Source: Streptomyces sp. ICC1 (lineage in GTDB: Bacteria > Actinomycetota > Actinomycetes > Streptomycetales > Streptomycetaceae). Taken from it: a stretch of 64,000 nucleotides of DNA. The position numbers were made by a program, and so were the translations under genes. This document shows positions 18,060-25,851 of the stretch, in pieces (the stretch's first letter is position 1; each line of letters starts with the position of its first letter). Location of the stretch: NCBI RefSeq assembly GCF_003287935.1, contig NZ_CP030287.1, positions 7,944,869-8,008,868 on the forward strand, in the 5' to 3' direction. Below the pieces are notes generated by a model that was given only the letters and a program-made list of their open reading frames with translations, made no database searches and was not told the origin of the DNA.

Positions 18060-20159
18060 ATGAGTCGTCGGTCGGACGGATCGATCAGGGACTGGGCCGA
18101 AGCCCAGCGCCGGACGCAGCAGATGCAGCTGGTCCGCCAACGCGAGGCGGAACACCTCCAGCGGCCCCACGGAGGCGGTGGGGTCCGGGGCCAACGGCAG
18201 CAGCAGGCAGCCGACCGGCAGCACCACGACGCCGAGGCGCGACGGCGTTCCGCCCAGCTCGACGCCGAGGTCGAGGCCCTCCAAGTCCTGTTGGTCACGG
18301 GATGCGGGGCACCGGCCTTCCGAACGGCGGCCATGGTCCGGCCGGAGCAGTTGGAACCGTTCGCCCCGGGAGACCTCGCGCACCCGGTGGCGCTGCCGCT
18401 CATCGAGCAGTTCCAGCACCAGAGCAGCGGCTGGACCCTCGGCTCGGGCCAGCGGGCGCAAGCGGAGCGCGACGCGCACGCGCGGTACGCAGCCGCCTGG
18501 CAGGCCGCGCAGGCAGCCGAGACGCAGCGCCAGCACCAACTGGCCGCGTACCGGCAGCAGTACGACGTCTGGGCGGCGGAGCAGCTCGCCGGGATCCGGG
18601 CGCACAACGGAGGGCTCGCCGAGCTGACCGCCGCACTGCGCGCCGGCGACCCCGAGGCGGTGGTGGAGTACTTCTCGGCCGCCCTGTACGTCTCGACGGC
18701 CTGGCCCGAGACGCTGCCGAGGCAGGTGGCGGCCGCCTACGACCCGGTTGCGCGTCAGCTCGTGCTGGACTGGGAGCTGCCCGGGTACGAGGTGGTGCCG
18801 GAGGCCAGGTCGGTCCAGTACCTGCCGAGCACGGGCCAGTACAGGGTGAAACCCCGCCCGGTGACGGAGCGGCGGGCGCTGTACCGGGACCTCCTGGCGC
18901 AGTGCGTGCTCTTGGTGCTGCGCGAGCTGTACGCGGCCGACGAGTTCGGAGTGCTGGATTCGGTCCTGGTGAACGGCTTCGTGGACCGCCCCGATCCCGT
19001 GACGGGACAGGAAGCTCAGTTCGTCCTCGCCACGGTGACCGTGGCGCGCACCCCGTTCGGGGGACTGCGCCTGGAGCAGGTCAGCGCGGTGGACTGCCTC
19101 GTGGAGGGCTTGCGCGGGCAGCTCTCGGCGAAGCCGGACCAACTGACCACGGTGCGTCCCGGGCGTCGCCCCGACGAGGTCGGCACGGTCATCGGCCACG
19201 GCGGGCACGCGGACAGCGGCGAGGAGGAGCCGGACCTCTTCGCGATGGATCCCATCGCCTTCGAGAACCTGGTGGCCGAACTCTTCCGGGCGATGGGCAT
19301 GGAGGCGGTGACCACGCAGCGCTCGGGTGACGGCGGCGTGGACGTCGAAGCGCTGGACCCGACCCCGATCCGGGGCGGGCGGATCGTGGTGCAGGTCAAG
19401 CGCTACCGGAACACGGTCCCGCCGACGGCCGTGCGGGACCTGTACGGCACGGTCCAGGACCGGGGGGCGAACAAGGGGGTGCTGGTCACCACGGCGACCT
19501 TCGGGCCCGGGTCGTACACCTTCGCCAACGGCAAGCCCCTGGAGTTGGTTCCCGGTGCCGAACTGGTGGACCTGCTGCACCGGCACGGGTTGCGCGGACG
19601 CCTCGGCGGGGGCGCGCCCAACGCGGCCCCGGCCCCGGTGCCGGCCCCGCGGACGGCGGAAGAGCCGCCCCCCGCCGATCACAACGTGCTCGGCATGTCC
19701 TGGACGGGGTCGGTGGCGCTGGACGTGTGCGCGCTGGTCTGCGAGGGCAGCCGGGTGCTGAGCGAGGAACACTTCGTGTTCTTCAACAACCCCCGCACCC
19801 CGGACGGTTCGGTACGGACGCACGCGCACGCGGCGCCCGACAAGGCCGCGCTGCTGGTCGCCTTCGACTCTCTGCCGCAGGCCGCGGACCGGCTGGTCCT
19901 CGTGGCCGCCATCGACCCGGAGGTAGATCCGCACGCCGACCTGGCGGGCTTCACCGACGCCCGGATCCGGCTGCTGGGGCAGGATGGCGAGGTACTGGGC
20001 CAGTTGGAGGTCTCGGACGGCCGCGCCGGCGAAACCGCCCTGGTGCTGGGCTCCTTCCGGCGCCGGGCCGCCGGCGACTGGGACTTCATCCTCGGCGGCA
20101 AGGGGTACTCGGGCGGCCTGGAGCCCCTGCTCGGCGACTTCGGCATCGAGGTCGCCTGA
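18060..20159 (+). CDS. Mrr-type restriction endonuclease fused to a TerD domain
   Basis: 699 residues in three parts. The first ~390 are a helical, Gln/Ala-rich region with no recognised domain (REAEHLQRPHGGG, then coiled-coil-like RDAHARYAAAWQAAQAAETQ). Residues ~395-510 are an Mrr_cat nuclease domain: DPIAFENLVAELFRAMGMEA, the aspartate in SGDGGVDVEAL and QVK in RIVVQVKRYRN form the PD-(D/E)xK-type site. Residues ~544-699 are a complete TerD domain: SWTGSVALDV, HFVFFNNPRTPDGSV and AGDWDFILGGKGYSGGL. TerD domains bind calcium and belong to tellurite and stress systems, while Mrr nucleases cut modified DNA. The fusion suggests a stress- or phage-linked nuclease. The ATG at 18060 follows GGGGAGA. 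Confidence 0.88.
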   Translation: MSRRSDGSIRDWAEAQRRTQQMQLVRQREAEHLQRPHGGGGVRGQRQQQAADRQHHDAEARRRSAQLDAEVEALQVLLVTGCGAPAFRTAAMVRPEQLEPFAPGDLAHPVALPLIEQFQHQSSGWTLGSGQRAQAERDAHARYAAAWQAAQAAETQRQHQLAAYRQQYDVWAAEQLAGIRAHNGGLAELTAALRAGDPEAVVEYFSAALYVSTAWPETLPRQVAAAYDPVARQLVLDWELPGYEVVPEARSVQYLPSTGQYRVKPRPVTERRALYRDLLAQCVLLVLRELYAADEFGVLDSVLVNGFVDRPDPVTGQEAQFVLATVTVARTPFGGLRLEQVSAVDCLVEGLRGQLSAKPDQLTTVRPGRRPDEVGTVIGHGGHADSGEEEPDLFAMDPIAFENLVAELFRAMGMEAVTTQRSGDGGVDVEALDPTPIRGGRIVVQVKRYRNTVPPTAVRDLYGTVQDRGANKGVLVTTATFGPGSYTFANGKPLELVPGAELVDLLHRHGLRGRLGGGAPNAAPAPVPAPRTAEEPPPADHNVLGMSWTGSVALDVCALVCEGSRVLSEEHFVFFNNPRTPDGSVRTHAHAAPDKAALLVAFDSLPQAADRLVLVAAIDPEVDPHADLAGFTDARIRLLGQDGEVLGQLEVSDGRAGETALVLGSFRRRAAGDWDFILGGKGYSGGLEPLLGDFGIEVA

Positions 20160-20175
20160 GCCCGCGGCGGGTCCC

Positions 20176-21294
20176 TCAGGAGTACTCGGGGTCGGAATCC
20201 GCATCAGGGTCGAGGTCGGCGGCCTCCGGATCCGGGTCCGGCCCCGCCGGGCGGTGCACGTAGCGCAGGACGCCCCACATGCTCTCCGGCCGGGCGTGCC
20301 GCGGTTCCGCTTCGCGGCAGGCCTCCAGCTCGCGGAGCAGCGCGGGGCCGTCGGTGCCCGAGCCGATCAGGACGAGCTGCGTCAGGCGCGGTTCGCCCCG
20401 CCCCCAGGGCTGCGGGGTGAAGCGCAGGAAGCGGCCGACCGCGTGGACCTCGTAGCGCTCCTCGTGGCCGGGCACGCCGAAGTACACGTAGCCCTTGATC
20501 CGGTACAGGCCGGCCGGTCGGCGGTCGAGGAAGTCGATGAACCGGCGCGGGCTCAGCGCCTGCTCGGACACGAACTCGGTGCTCTCGTACTCCGTGTGCA
20601 CGTGGCCCGCGTGATCATCGCGGTCGTGCGTCTGGGCCAGCAGGTCCTCGAAGGACAGCTGTCCGCGCGTCTCGGTCCACGGGCGGCGGTCGAAGAGCAG
20701 CTCCGGGTCGATCCGCCCGTGGTCGGCTCCGACGATCGGGATCCCGGGAGCGCACAGCGCGGCGAGCTCGTCCTCGATCCCGGCCCGTGCCGCGGCGTCG
20801 ACGCGGTCGGTCTTGTTGAGCACCACCAGGTCCGCGACCGCCAGGTGCCGGTCGGTCTCGGGGTGCCGGGCCCGGGTCGCGCCGAACTCGGCGGCGTCGA
20901 CGATCTGCACCATGCCGCCGTAGCGGACGGCCGGGTTCTCGTTGGCGACGAGCATCCGGACCATCTCCTGCGGCTCCGCCAGCCCGCTCGCCTCGATGAC
21001 GATCACGTCGATGCGGTGGACGGGGTCGGCGAGCTTCTCCAGGTACGCGTCCAGCTCGCTGCCGTCCACCGCGCAGCACAGGCAGCCGCCGCCGAGGGAG
21101 ACCATCGAGTCTCCGACCTGGCCGGCCACGGACATCGCGTCGACCTCGATGGAGCCGAAGTCGTTGACGACGACCCCGATCCGGGTGCCTCCCCGGTTCC
21201 CGAGGAGGTGGTTGAGGACGGTCGTCTTCCCGGAGCCGAGGAATCCTGCGAGGACGACCACAGGGATGCTGTTCACCCGGTCGATCGTAGTCAC
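20176..21294 (-). CDS. CobW-family G3E GTPase (intact P-loop)
   Basis: 372 residues. Unlike the two relatives near 9 and 11 kb it has a full Walker A GFLGSGKTT (about residues 18-26), the CxCC metal site GGGCLCCAV, EASGLAEP and the guanine-binding NKTD, then the C-terminal CobW domain (RFIDFLDRRPAGLYRIKGYV) and an acidic Asp/Pro tail. Members insert or traffic metals such as zinc or cobalt. The histidine stretch HDRDDHAGHVH near 230 may be a metal store. It starts with a GTG at 21294 that overlaps the citrate synthase stop (GTGA), so the two are coupled. Confidence 0.9.
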   Translation of the reverse strand: MTTIDRVNSIPVVVLAGFLGSGKTTVLNHLLGNRGGTRIGVVVNDFGSIEVDAMSVAGQVGDSMVSLGGGCLCCAVDGSELDAYLEKLADPVHRIDVIVIEASGLAEPQEMVRMLVANENPAVRYGGMVQIVDAAEFGATRARHPETDRHLAVADLVVLNKTDRVDAAARAGIEDELAALCAPGIPIVGADHGRIDPELLFDRRPWTETRGQLSFEDLLAQTHDRDDHAGHVHTEYESTEFVSEQALSPRRFIDFLDRRPAGLYRIKGYVYFGVPGHEERYEVHAVGRFLRFTPQPWGRGEPRLTQLVLIGSGTDGPALLRELEACREAEPRHARPESMWGVLRYVHRPAGPDPDPEAADLDPDADSDPEYS

Positions 21295-22367
21295 CCGAGG
21301 GCGGGTACCGGCTGGGGCGGGGTGGGGCCGGTGTAGCGGGCGGCCGGACGGATGATCTTGGGGTCGGTGGCCTGTTCGAGGACGTTCGCGCTCCAGCCGA
21401 CCACGCGGGCCGCGCAGAAGGTCGGCGTGAACATCTCGCGCGGCAGCCCGCACAGCTCCATGACCACCCCGGCGTAGAACTCCACGTTGGCGTGCAGCTC
21501 CCGGCCCGGCTTGAGCTCGGCGAGGATCGCCTCGACGTGCCGCTCGACCTCCACGGCGAAGTCCACGAGCGGGCCGCCGAACCCGCGGGCGATCTCGCGC
21601 AGCATCCGCGAGCGCGGGTCCTCGGTGCGGTAGACGGGGTGTCCGAAGCCCATGATCCGGTCTCCGGCGAGCACCCGTTCGCGGATCCACGGGTCGATCC
21701 GGTCCGCCGTGCCGATGGCGTCGAGCGTGTCCAGGGCGCGGCTGGGGGCGCCCCCGTGCAGTGGGCCAGAGAGCGCGCCGATCGCCCCGGTGAGGCAGGC
21801 GGCGACGTCGGCGCCCGTCGAGGCGATCACGCGGGCGGTGAAGGTGGAGGCGTTGAAGCCGTGGTCGACCGTGGAGATCAGGTACTGCTCGATCGCGCGG
21901 GCCCTGACCGGGTCGGGCTCCTGCCCGGTCAGCATGTACAGGTAATTGGCGGCGTACGGGAGGTCCTCGCGCGGTTCCACGGGCTCCAGGCCCCGGCCGA
22001 GCCGGTGCAGGGCGGTGAGCAGGGTAGGTACGGCGGCGCAGGCGGCCATCGCGTCGGCGGCCCGGCGTTCGGGGGTGAGGTCGTAGACCGGGCGGAAGCC
22101 GGCGGAGGCGCCGAGCAGGGAGAGCGCCGTGCGCAGCCCGGCGAGCGGGCCGGAGGCGGCGGTGGCGGGATGGGGCATGGCCGCCATGGTCGGGGAGCGG
22201 CGCCGTACGGAGATGGGGCCGACCACGTCGTCCCCCGCGAGGATGGGCCAGCGCCACTGCGCACGGGGGTTCTGGGCGGCTCGGGCGGGTGCGGCCCGGA
22301 TCTGCTCGCGCGCCTCGTCCGGGGTGAGGGGCTCGCCGACGGTCTCGTTCGTCGGGCATCGACGCAA
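21291..22367 (-). CDS. Citrate synthase-like protein, short N-terminus
   Basis: 358 residues. The two catalytic histidines are present in SGPLHGGAPS and MGFGHPVYR, and the citrate-binding arginine region in MFTPTFCAARVVGW. The third catalytic residue, normally aspartate in NVDFYSG, is glutamate here (HANVEFYAGVV). The N-terminal small domain is shorter than in usual 370-430-residue enzymes, and the only start in frame is a TTG at 22367 with its nearest AAAGGAG about 24 bases away, so the 5' end may be incomplete. Streptomycetes carry several citrate synthase-like paralogues near parC; whether this one makes citrate, methylcitrate or neither is open. Confidence 0.8.
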   Translation of the reverse strand: MRRCPTNETVGEPLTPDEAREQIRAAPARAAQNPRAQWRWPILAGDDVVGPISVRRRSPTMAAMPHPATAASGPLAGLRTALSLLGASAGFRPVYDLTPERRAADAMAACAAVPTLLTALHRLGRGLEPVEPREDLPYAANYLYMLTGQEPDPVRARAIEQYLISTVDHGFNASTFTARVIASTGADVAACLTGAIGALSGPLHGGAPSRALDTLDAIGTADRIDPWIRERVLAGDRIMGFGHPVYRTEDPRSRMLREIARGFGGPLVDFAVEVERHVEAILAELKPGRELHANVEFYAGVVMELCGLPREMFTPTFCAARVVGWSANVLEQATDPKIIRPAARYTGPTPPQPVPALG

Positions 22368-22440
22368 GGCGAACGTACGGGCCGGGGTGCTCCTTTGGGG
22401 ACGCAGGCGGCCCCGCGGACGCCCCGCGGACGCCCCGGGG

Positions 22441-23700
22441 TCAGCGGTCGGAGCTGAGGACCTTGCTGATGGTGTCGGAGGCCGTCTTCGCGGCTTCCTT
22501 GGGGTCCTGTCCGGTGAGGACGGCCGTCATGAACGGCTTGATCGGGTTCTTGGCCTCGACCTCGGCCCAGCGGGCGGACTTCGGGGTGGCGCGGCCCTGG
22601 GCGGCGCCGGGGGCCATCGCGGTGGCGCCCTCGTTGCCCTCGACCACGTGCGCGAGCGTGGTCTTGTTGGGGACGTAGCTCATCGTGCGGGCGAGCTCGG
22701 TCTGCCACTTCTCGCTGACCAGGGCGGTGACGACGTCGACCGCGTCCTTACGCCGCTTCGTCGACTCGGGGATGATCAGGTCGGAGCCGCCGGTGAAGAC
22801 GGAGCCGACCTTGTCCGCCGTCTTCCCGGGGATCGGGAAGAAGCCGAGCTTGCCCTTCAGCGCGGGGTTGGCGGCCTCGATGGCGGCGACCTGGCCGGGC
22901 GGGGCGATGATCTGCGCGATCCCGCCCCGCGCGAAGACCTCGGACTGCGGGGGCGTCTCCTCGTCGGCGTCCTTGGGCCCGTTGCCGAGGTCCTGGAGCT
23001 GCTTGTAGAACTCCATGCCCGCCAGGGCCTTCTCGTCGTCGAGGGTGCCGAGCCACTGGCCGCCGCCCTCGACGGCGAGCTCGCCGCCCTCGTCCCAGAT
23101 GAAGCCGGCGAGGACGTACCAGTTCTGGCCGGCGAGGTAGATGCCCTGCTGGCTGCCCTTGTCGAGCTTCTGGGTGGCCTGGATCCACTCCGCGCGGGTC
23201 TTGACCGGGGTCTTGATCCCGGCGTTCGCGAAGAGGTCCTTGTTGTAGATCACCACGCGGTTGGCGGCGTACCACGGGACACCGAACTGGGCGCCGTTGA
23301 CGCTGCCGGGGTCGGAGAGGCCCTTCAGCCAGTCCTTGCCGTCCCACAGGCGCAGGGCTTCGAGGGTGAGCTCGGATACGCCTCCGGTCTCCACGTACTG
23401 GGCGACCTGGGTGTTGCCGACCTCGATGACGTCGGCGCCCTCCGTGCTCTTGCCGGACAGCACGGCGTTGACCTTGTCGCCGATGCCCGTCCACTCCTGG
23501 ATCTTGACGTCGAGGTCGATGTCGGGGTGGTCCGCCTCGTAGCTGCTGGTGAACTGGGCTATGAACTCGTCCGAGGCGCTGCCCTTCATCAACCAGAGCG
23601 TCACCTTCTGCGGGCCGCCCGCCGATCCGGCCAGACTGCAGCCGGCGAGGGCGGTCGCCGCCACGAGAGCGGTGGACACGGCAAGGAAGCGGATCTTCAC
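22441..23700 (-). CDS. Sugar ABC transporter substrate-binding lipoprotein
   Basis: A family 1 extracellular solute-binding protein of about 419 residues. It has a signal peptide with lipobox (VAATALAGC), then KVTLWLMKGSASDEFIAQF, a typical N-lobe of chitobiose/maltose-type binders, and the family stretch YAANRVVIYNKDLFANAGI. It would be anchored outside the membrane by the lipobox cysteine. The GTG at 23700 with AAGGTGA upstream is preferred to an ATG 66 bases earlier. No permease genes lie beside it, so it is an orphan in this assembly or works with distant components. Confidence 0.88.
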   Translation of the reverse strand: MKIRFLAVSTALVAATALAGCSLAGSAGGPQKVTLWLMKGSASDEFIAQFTSSYEADHPDIDLDVKIQEWTGIGDKVNAVLSGKSTEGADVIEVGNTQVAQYVETGGVSELTLEALRLWDGKDWLKGLSDPGSVNGAQFGVPWYAANRVVIYNKDLFANAGIKTPVKTRAEWIQATQKLDKGSQQGIYLAGQNWYVLAGFIWDEGGELAVEGGGQWLGTLDDEKALAGMEFYKQLQDLGNGPKDADEETPPQSEVFARGGIAQIIAPPGQVAAIEAANPALKGKLGFFPIPGKTADKVGSVFTGGSDLIIPESTKRRKDAVDVVTALVSEKWQTELARTMSYVPNKTTLAHVVEGNEGATAMAPGAAQGRATPKSARWAEVEAKNPIKPFMTAVLTGQDPKEAAKTASDTISKVLSSDR

Positions 23701-23873
23701 GAAGGTCACCTTCTGGGGATGGATCTCAGATGGCTTGAAATTGGCATGGACCAATGAGCGGGTCAAGGGGTTCAGGACGGTTTCGCGCTGGATTGTTCAC
23801 GCAAAGTTCGCGGACCCGGACTTACTGGGGCACCGTAGAACAAGGCAACAGCCACCCAGTGTCGGGAGACCCC

Positions 23874-24089
23874 ATGTCCAATCACACGTACCGGGTGACC
23901 GAGATCGTGGGCACGTCCCACGAGGGCATCGACCAGGCCATCCGCAACGGAATCGCCCGCGCGGGCGAGACGCTGCACAACCTGGACTGGCTCGAGGTGA
24001 CGCAGATCAGGGGCCACATCGAGAACGGGCAGGTCGCGCACTTCCAGGTGGGCCTCAAGGTCGGATTCCGGCTCGACGGCGAGGAGTGA
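23874..24089 (+). CDS. Dodecin, flavin-storage protein
   Basis: 71 residues, MSNHTYRVTEIVGTSHEGI, then AIRNGIARAGETLHNLDWLEV and HFQVGLKVGFRLD. This is the complete dodecin fold, a small cytoplasmic dodecamer that binds pairs of flavins or CoA. The start ATG at 23874 is preceded by GGGAGA. It stands alone between a sugar-binding protein and a convergent HAD gene. Confidence 0.93.
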   Translation: MSNHTYRVTEIVGTSHEGIDQAIRNGIARAGETLHNLDWLEVTQIRGHIENGQVAHFQVGLKVGFRLDGEE

Positions 24090-24165
24090 GGCGGCGGGCG
24101 CCCGCGGGTCCGGCGCTCAGGTCCGGGTCCGGCCCGGGCTCGGGTCCGGCGCTCAGGTCCGGCCC

Positions 24166-24660
24166 TCAGGTCCGGCCCTCGCCCTCCTGCGCGTCCTTGA
24201 GCTCCGGCGCCTGCGCCGCCCAGTCCGCCAGGACCACGCGGAACCCCGCCGCGCGCGCATCCCGGCACACCAGCTCGTCGTCGTCGACGAGCATCCGGAC
24301 CTCCCGGCCCCGCGCGATCCGCCGCAGCACCTCCAGCTTGGTCGTCCGGGCGGGCCGCCGGTCCTGGTTCCCGCGCATCCACAGCCGCCCCTCGGGCAGA
24401 CCGTGCCGGGTGAGCCACACGGCCGTGTCCGCGCGGCACCGCTCCGGGCGTCCGGTCAGGTACGCGACCTCGCAGTCGGCCGCGCTCTCCACCGCGAGCG
24501 CGATCCCCCGGGCGAGCGGCGGATCGGCCGGGGCCGCGCCGAAGAAGCCGCTCCAGTCGCGGGGCCGGCTCTCCAGGAAGTGCTGGCGGTGGCCGGTGTC
24601 GGCCAGGGTGTTGTCGATGTCGAAGACGGCCAGGGGCCTGCGGTTCTGAGTCTCGGTCAC
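24166..24660 (-). CDS. HAD-superfamily phosphatase (polynucleotide-kinase 3'-phosphatase-like)
   Basis: 164 residues. The HAD motifs are AVFDIDNTLAD (nucleophile Asp and DxD) near 13, VAYLTGRPE (motif II Thr) near 63, the lysine in TTKLEVLRR and MLVDDDELVCRDA (motif IV). The arrangement matches the small phosphatase domain family that includes the phosphatase half of T4 Pnk. The GTG at 24660 is the start, since the family begins just there. The region 3' of it (24100-24170) holds short imperfect GGTCCGGCC repeats. Confidence 0.82.
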   Translation of the reverse strand: MTETQNRRPLAVFDIDNTLADTGHRQHFLESRPRDWSGFFGAAPADPPLARGIALAVESAADCEVAYLTGRPERCRADTAVWLTRHGLPEGRLWMRGNQDRRPARTTKLEVLRRIARGREVRMLVDDDELVCRDARAAGFRVVLADWAAQAPELKDAQEGEGRT

Positions 24661-24748
24661 CCCGCCAGCGTAGACACTCGCCGAAGCGCTCCCCCACGCC
24701 GCGGGAGGCTCCCGGGAATCCCGGCGGCCCCACGGCGTTGACCACTGT

Positions 24749-25753
24749 GTGATCCGGAAACTCTCCGTACTCGACCGGTCCCGCACCCGCGAGGGGCATC
24801 CCGCCGCGCAGGCGCTGCGGGACACCGTCGACCTCGCGCGCACCGCCGAGCGGCTCGGCTACCACCGGTTCTGGGTCTCCGAGCACCACAGCGTGCCCGG
24901 AGTGGCCGGATCCGCGCCCACCGTGCTGGCCGCCGCGGTGGCCAGCGCCACCGGCCGGATCCGCGTCGGCACGGGCGGCGTGATGCTGCCCAACCACCAG
25001 CCGCTGATCGTCGCGGAGCAGTTCGGGGTCCTGGAATCGCTCTTCCCCGGCCGCATCGACATGGGGCTCGGCCGGTCCGTCGGCTTCACGGGCGGGATCC
25101 GGCGCGCGCTCGGCCGCGGCACCGGGGACGCCGACCGGTTCGAGGAGCAGCTCGCCGAGCTCCTGGGCTGGTTCGACGGCTCCCAGAGCGCCCATCCCGA
25201 GGTGCACGCCCGCCCGGCGGAGGGCATGCGGATCCCGCCCTACGTGCTGGCCACGGGCGAGGGGGCCGGCATCGCGGCCCGCGCCGGGCTCCCCCTGGTG
25301 GTCGGGGACCTGCGGACGCGCGCACGGGTCGTGGAGGTCATCGAGGGGTACCGCGAGCGGTTCCGGCCCTCCGCCTGGGGCGAGAAGCCCTACGTCGTGG
25401 TCTCCGGGACGGTCGCGGTCGCCGCGACCCCCGAAGCCGCCCGCCGGATCCTGGTCCCGGAGGCGTGGGCGCTCGCGCACTCCCGCACCCGGGGCAGCTT
25501 CCCGCCGCTGCGCCCGGCTGAGGAGGTCGAGGCCCTCGCCATGAGCCCCAAGGAGCGCGAGCTGTACGAGGGCGCGCTGGCCGGGCACGTCCACGGCACG
25601 CGGGAGCAGGTGGCGGCGGAGCTGGCCGAGGTCTCCCGGCTGACCGGGGCGGACGAGCTGCTGGTGACCACGTCCACCCACGACCGGACGGCGCTGCTGG
25701 ACTCCTTCGCCGGCCTCGCCGAGCTGGCCGGCCTGAGCGGGCGGCCGGCCTGA
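24749..25753 (+). CDS. Luciferase-like FMN-dependent monooxygenase
   Basis: 334 residues of the bacterial-luciferase-like TIM barrel. Family stretches are LSVLDRSRTREGHPAAQAL, GYHRFWVSEHHSVPGVAGSAP in two overlapping pieces, RIRVGTGGVMLPNHQPL and ERIDMGLGRS-like FPGRIDMGLGRSVGF. This group (MsnO8-like) is annotated as LLM class oxidoreductase, with unknown substrates. It is divergent from the HAD gene and starts at a GTG (24749). The ribosome binding site is poor. Confidence 0.83.
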   Translation: MIRKLSVLDRSRTREGHPAAQALRDTVDLARTAERLGYHRFWVSEHHSVPGVAGSAPTVLAAAVASATGRIRVGTGGVMLPNHQPLIVAEQFGVLESLFPGRIDMGLGRSVGFTGGIRRALGRGTGDADRFEEQLAELLGWFDGSQSAHPEVHARPAEGMRIPPYVLATGEGAGIAARAGLPLVVGDLRTRARVVEVIEGYRERFRPSAWGEKPYVVVSGTVAVAATPEAARRILVPEAWALAHSRTRGSFPPLRPAEEVEALAMSPKERELYEGALAGHVHGTREQVAAELAEVSRLTGADELLVTTSTHDRTALLDSFAGLAELAGLSGRPA

Positions 25754-25851
25754 GCGGGCGGCCGGCCTGAGCGGGCCGCCGGGGGTGCCCGGACCGCCCG
25801 CCGGACCGCCCGCCGGACCGGCCGAGGTCGCCGGGCACTAAACTAGGGCGA

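Noticed and set aside
15476..18607. 1043-codon reverse frame opposite parC
   Set aside because: Antisense shadow of parC with Ala/Val/Arg-rich composition and no domain.
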